Notes under the pieces: generated by a model
Told to the model about the DNA's origin: nothing
The model's database searches: none
Seen by the model: the letters and a program-made list of their open reading frames with translations, nothing else
Translations under genes and position numbers: made by a program
Source of the DNA: Afipia massiliensis
Lineage (GTDB): Bacteria; Pseudomonadota; Alphaproteobacteria; Rhizobiales; Xanthobacteraceae
NCBI RefSeq assembly: GCF_014203115.1
Contig: NZ_JACHIJ010000002.1
Coordinates: forward strand, 434,001-498,000
Length of the DNA stretch: 64,000 bases
Direction: 5' to 3'
Shown here: piece by piece, positions 61,162 through 64,000 of the stretch
How the letters are laid out: each line of letters starts with the position of its first letter
Numbering within the stretch: the stretch's first letter is position 1

Positions 61162-61818
61162 TCAGTTGTCCTTCAGCACCCGGTCGATCAGCGCGCGTGC
61201 GCCGATCAGGTCGTCGAGTGCTTCCTGAAGCTTGCCGCGATCGGTCGGCCTGGCGCTTTTCCGGACGCTCGGCGGGGCGTAGGCCTCGGCACCTGACGGC
61301 CCGTTTGCCGGAACCGGCTGCACAGGTTTGGGCATCACCGCCTTCGGCGGCGCCATGTCCGACAGCGGCGGTCCAAGGTCCCGCAACGCCAGCGGGGATG
61401 TATAATCCCTTTCCGGCCCATTGATGGATTCGTGAGAATCCAACTCGCCATCACCGTCGATATCGGGACTTGTCAGATCCGGGGCGTGATCGTCCTTCTC
61501 CCCGTCAAACGATGGTCCGTCGAACAAGGCAGTGGCGTGATCGGCCGAGCCGTCCGTCAGGCTCTGGACCGATTTGATCCCGTGCTCGCGCAAAATGCGC
61601 TGCACCCCGCGAATGGTGTATCCTTCGCCGTACAGCAGCCGCCGGATGCCGCGCAACAGGTTGACGTCATCGGGGCGGTAATAGCGGCGACCGCCACTCC
61701 GCTTCATCGGCTTGATCTGGTTGAAGCGCGTTTCCCAGAACCTCAGGACGTGCTGTGGCACATCGAGGTCATCAGCAACCTCGCTGATTGTCCGAAACGC
61801 GTCCGGCGCCTTGTCCAA
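61162..61818 (-). CDS. MerR-family transcriptional regulator
   Basis: The 218-residue protein has an N-terminal MerR winged helix: [25 protein letters not shown], then [37 protein letters not shown] long acidic and Pro-rich linker and a short C-terminal helix follow. It belongs to the group encoded after ihfA in alphaproteobacteria; the ligand is unknown. It is 36 bp after the ihfA stop codon and probably co-transcribed with it. Confidence 0.93.
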   Translation of the reverse strand: MDKAPDAFRTISEVADDLDVPQHVLRFWETRFNQIKPMKRSGGRRYYRPDDVNLLRGIRRLLYGEGYTIRGVQRILREHGIKSVQSLTDGSADHATALFDGPSFDGEKDDHAPDLTSPDIDGDGELDSHESINGPERDYTSPLALRDLGPPLSDMAPPKAVMPKPVQPVPANGPSGAEAYAPPSVRKSARPTDRGKLQEALDDLIGARALIDRVLKDN

Positions 61819-61853
61819 GTGCAGGCTCCCCGTTGAAAGCCGCCGTCCTAACG

Positions 61854-62189
61854 TCAGTCGTCAGCGCCGTTGGCGCCGTCACTGCCGCTGCCATTTCCGT
61901 TGATACGCTGCTTGAGAATCGCGGATGGCTTGAACACCATAACCCGGCGCGGCGAGATAGGCACTTCCGTTCCGGTCTTCGGATTGCGGCCGATACGCTG
62001 GCCTTTTTTGCGCACCATGAACGAGCCGAAAGATGACAGTTTCACCGTCTCGCCCTTCTCGAGGCAGTCGGTAATCTCCTTCAGCACCAGTTCCACGAAC
62101 GCAGACGACTCCGTGCGCGAAAGCCCTACCTTTTGGTAGACGGCTTCGCACAGATCAACGCGTGTGACTGTCTTCCCGGTTCCGGTCAT
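61854..62189 (-). CDS. ihfA: Integration host factor subunit alpha
   Basis: The 111-residue product belongs to the HU/IHF family. It has [31 protein letters not shown], the beta-arm start [30 protein letters not shown] with the conserved Pro that intercalates DNA, and [17 protein letters not shown]. It bends DNA together with IhfB. A charged Asn/Gly/Ser-rich tail follows the domain. Order plsX-fabH-ihfA-merR is conserved in this group. Confidence 0.96.
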   Translation of the reverse strand: MTGTGKTVTRVDLCEAVYQKVGLSRTESSAFVELVLKEITDCLEKGETVKLSSFGSFMVRKKGQRIGRNPKTGTEVPISPRRVMVFKPSAILKQRINGNGSGSDGANGADD

Positions 62190-62317
62190 CGCCTGCCCCG
62201 CTCACGGCGAAAAATATTATGTTCTGAAATTATGAGCTTAGCGACCGAGGGTCAACCTTGCTCATCGATGCAACAGCATGAAGTTGTTTCAATTTGCATC
62301 AGACTTTAGCAAAAGTC

Positions 62318-63295
62318 TCACCAGCGCAAGAGCGCTGAGCCCCATGTGAAACCGCCGCCCATCGCTTCCAGCATCAAAAGATCGTTCCTCTTGATGCGCC
62401 CGTCATCGACGGCGGCGGCGAGCGCGAGAGGAATCGAAGCGGCTGAGGTGTTTCCGTGACGGTCGACGGTCAGCACCACCTTCTGCGGCGCAATATGCAG
62501 CTTCTTGGCCGATGCATCGATGATGCGCTTGTTGGCCTGATGCGGAACCAGCCAGTCAACATCGTTCGCCGTCGTGCCTGTCGCCTGAAACGCGTCGACG
62601 ATGACGTCGGTGATCATGCCGACGGCGTGCTTGAACACCTCACGGCCCTCCATCCGCAGATGGCCTACGGTCTGGGTGCTGGACGGCCCGCCATCGACGA
62701 ACAGCTTGTCCTTGTGACGGCCGTCGGAACGCAGATGCGTGGTCAGAATGCCGCGATCGGCAGTGGTTCCCGCCTGCGGCTGCGCCTCAAGCACCACCGC
62801 GCCCGCACCGTCGCCGAACAGAACGCAGGTCCCGCGATCGTTCCAGTCCAGGATGCGCGAAAAGGTTTCCGCACCGATCACCAGCGCACGCTTGAACGCG
62901 CCGCTCTTCAGGAAATTGTCAGCCGTCGCCAGCGCGAAAATGAAACCCGTGCAGACAGCCTGCAGATCGAACGCGGCGCCGTGGTTGATGCCAAGACCGT
63001 GCTGAATCGCAACAGCCGTCGCCGGGAAAGTGTTGTCCGGAGTCGAGGTCGCCAGCACGATCAGGTCGATCGACTGCGCGTCGATCCCGGCATTGGCGAG
63101 CGCTGCCTGCGCAGCCTTCAGGCCCAGATGGGAGGTGAACTCTCCCTCGGCCGCAATATGGCGTTCTTTAATCCCGGTGCGCTGGACGATCCACTCGTCC
63201 GACGTATCGACCATCTTCGCCAGTTCGGCATTGGTCAAAATGCGCTCCGGCAAGTAAGAACCGTAGCCAAGCACAACCGAACGCATCACAGTCAC
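62318..63295 (-). CDS. fabH: 3-oxoacyl-ACP synthase III
   Basis: The 325-residue condensing enzyme has the triad Cys in [16 protein letters not shown], His in [12 protein letters not shown] and Asn in [14 protein letters not shown]. It condenses acetyl-CoA (or similar primer) with malonyl-ACP and starts fatty acid elongation. GTG 63295 overlaps the plsX stop codon (GTGA); ATG 63286 (MRSVVLG) is another possible start. Translation is probably coupled to plsX. Confidence 0.97.
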   Translation of the reverse strand: MTVMRSVVLGYGSYLPERILTNAELAKMVDTSDEWIVQRTGIKERHIAAEGEFTSHLGLKAAQAALANAGIDAQSIDLIVLATSTPDNTFPATAVAIQHGLGINHGAAFDLQAVCTGFIFALATADNFLKSGAFKRALVIGAETFSRILDWNDRGTCVLFGDGAGAVVLEAQPQAGTTADRGILTTHLRSDGRHKDKLFVDGGPSSTQTVGHLRMEGREVFKHAVGMITDVIVDAFQATGTTANDVDWLVPHQANKRIIDASAKKLHIAPQKVVLTVDRHGNTSAASIPLALAAAVDDGRIKRNDLLMLEAMGGGFTWGSALLRW

Positions 63296-64000
63296 GAGAC
63301 AGCCTCCTGCGCATTCGGCACGATCGAAAGAGCGTGGCCGTCGCGGTTGAGTGTTTGATTGATCTTGGGCAGGAGATCGTAGCGGACCATGTCGTAACCA
63401 ACATCAACTGCCGACGCAAAGCCCTCAGCGTCAGTGCCGCCGTGGCTCTTGATGACCACTCCGTTCAGCCCAAGGAAGACGCCGCCGTTAACTTTGCGGG
63501 GGTCCATTTTATCCCGCAACGCGTTGAAGGCGCCTCGCGCGAAAATATAACCGAGCTTGGAGCGCCAGGTCCGGCTCATGGCGCTGCGCAGATATTCCGC
63601 GATCTGCCGTGCCGTACCCTCAGCGGTCTTCAGGGCGATGTTGCCGCTGAACCCCTCGGTCACGATCACGTCGGCTGCCCCCCTGCCGATGCCGTCGCCC
63701 TCGACGAAGCCAATGAAGTCGAGCTGCGACAGGTTCATGGCCCGGAGCAGTTCGGCAGCCCCGCGCACTTCCTCCACGCCCTTCACTTCCTCGACTCCGA
63801 TGTTGAGCAGGCCCACCGTCGGACGTTCAAGATCGAACAGAACGCTTGCCATCGCACTGCCCATGATCGCGAGCGACGCGAGATGGCGGGCATCGCCGCC
63901 GATCGAGGCGCCGACATCGAGCACAACGGACTCACCGCGCACCGTCGGCCATACCGCAGCGATGGCCGGTCGGTCGATGCCGGGCATCATCCGCAGATTG
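63292..64000 (-). CDS. plsX: Phosphate acyltransferase PlsX, C-terminal part
   Basis: The gene runs off the right edge, so the N-terminal part is missing and about 235 C-terminal residues are visible. [67 protein letters not shown] and [23 protein letters not shown] are the family's conserved stretches. The enzyme converts acyl-ACP to acyl-phosphate for phospholipid synthesis at the membrane. The stop codon overlaps the fabH start by four bases. Confidence 0.96.
   Translation of the reverse strand, partial: NLRMMPGIDRPAIAAVWPTVRGESVVLDVGASIGGDARHLASLAIMGSAMASVLFDLERPTVGLLNIGVEEVKGVEEVRGAAELLRAMNLSQLDFIGFVEGDGIGRGAADVIVTEGFSGNIALKTAEGTARQIAEYLRSAMSRTWRSKLGYIFARGAFNALRDKMDPRKVNGGVFLGLNGVVIKSHGGTDAEGFASAVDVGYDMVRYDLLPKINQTLNRDGHALSIVPNAQEAVS

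Noticed and set aside
62229-62255. Possible sigma-70 promoter for ihfA (TTGACC and CATAAT on the minus strand)
   Set aside because: The spacing is only 15 bp and the -10 box is weak, so I do not list it as a feature.
1-64000. CRISPR array, insertion sequence, integrase or phage genes
   Set aside because: No regularly spaced repeat series, transposase, integrase or phage structural protein could be seen on either strand.

Overview
The window looks like a chromosomal segment of an alphaproteobacterium of the Bradyrhizobium/Afipia/Rhodopseudomonas group. The reasons are high-GC coding sequence, the plsX-fabH-ihfA-merR order at the right end, the rplM-rpsI/enoyl-CoA hydratase/metY/ctaA neighbourhood, DUF1236 and DUF2842 proteins, an EcfG-type stress promoter and REP-like intergenic palindromes. 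Genus placement is an inference from gene order and protein style; no database was searched.

Layout. 1-0.8 kb: C-terminus of a molybdenum hydroxylase large subunit. 0.83-2.03 kb: a gene-free cluster of repeats. 2.0-6.1 kb: a membrane-anchored unknown protein, an AI-2E-type transporter, two small proteins and a GGDEF protein. 6.3-13.3 kb: housekeeping genes (rpsI, rplM, a thioesterase, an enoyl-CoA hydratase, a CoA-binding protein, O-acetylhomoserine sulfhydrylase, an FTR1-type permease, heme A synthase, DUF2842). 13.3-22.9 kb: an exopolysaccharide locus with a deacetylase-like protein, a GNAT protein, a chain-length regulator, an outer-membrane export lipoprotein, a GT4, a priming sugar-phosphate transferase and a polymerase/ligase. 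23.0-24.6 kb: two secreted proteins, the first with an EcfG promoter. 24.8-35.3 kb: an acyl-CoA catabolic cluster (thiolase, two acyl-CoA dehydrogenases, two SDRs, ligase, GST, CoA-transferase, isomerase) with an HxlR regulator and similar 15-bp palindromes in both control regions. 35.3-61.1 kb: a long envelope-glycan region. It holds two GT39-type enzymes, an ABC-exported O-polysaccharide operon (gmd, a gmd-like gene, wzm, wzt, three glycosyltransferases), an LptF-type permease and an O-antigen ligase-like protein, rfbBAC, a D-threonine aldolase-like enzyme, tRNA-Pro(GGG), and a final group containing a glycosyltransferase fused to a beta-propeller. 61.2-64 kb: merR, ihfA, fabH and the end of plsX.

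Two polysaccharide routes sit close together. The left locus resembles a Wzy-type exopolysaccharide system without a visible Wzx flippase. The right locus resembles the Pseudomonas A-band (D-rhamnan) system with a Wzm/Wzt exporter. No initiating WbpL-like enzyme, GDP-mannose synthesis gene or rfbD was found in the window.

The strongest unusual signals are: family members that have lost catalytic residues (a NodB-type protein without its metal ligands, a tyrosine-kinase-like domain without a Walker A motif, and two SDRs with Phe at the catalytic Tyr); the glycosyltransferase/propeller fusion; the shared palindromes of the HxlR locus; a gene whose conserved N-terminus has no ATG, GTG or TTG start; and a 61-codon ORF coupled to a glycosyltransferase.
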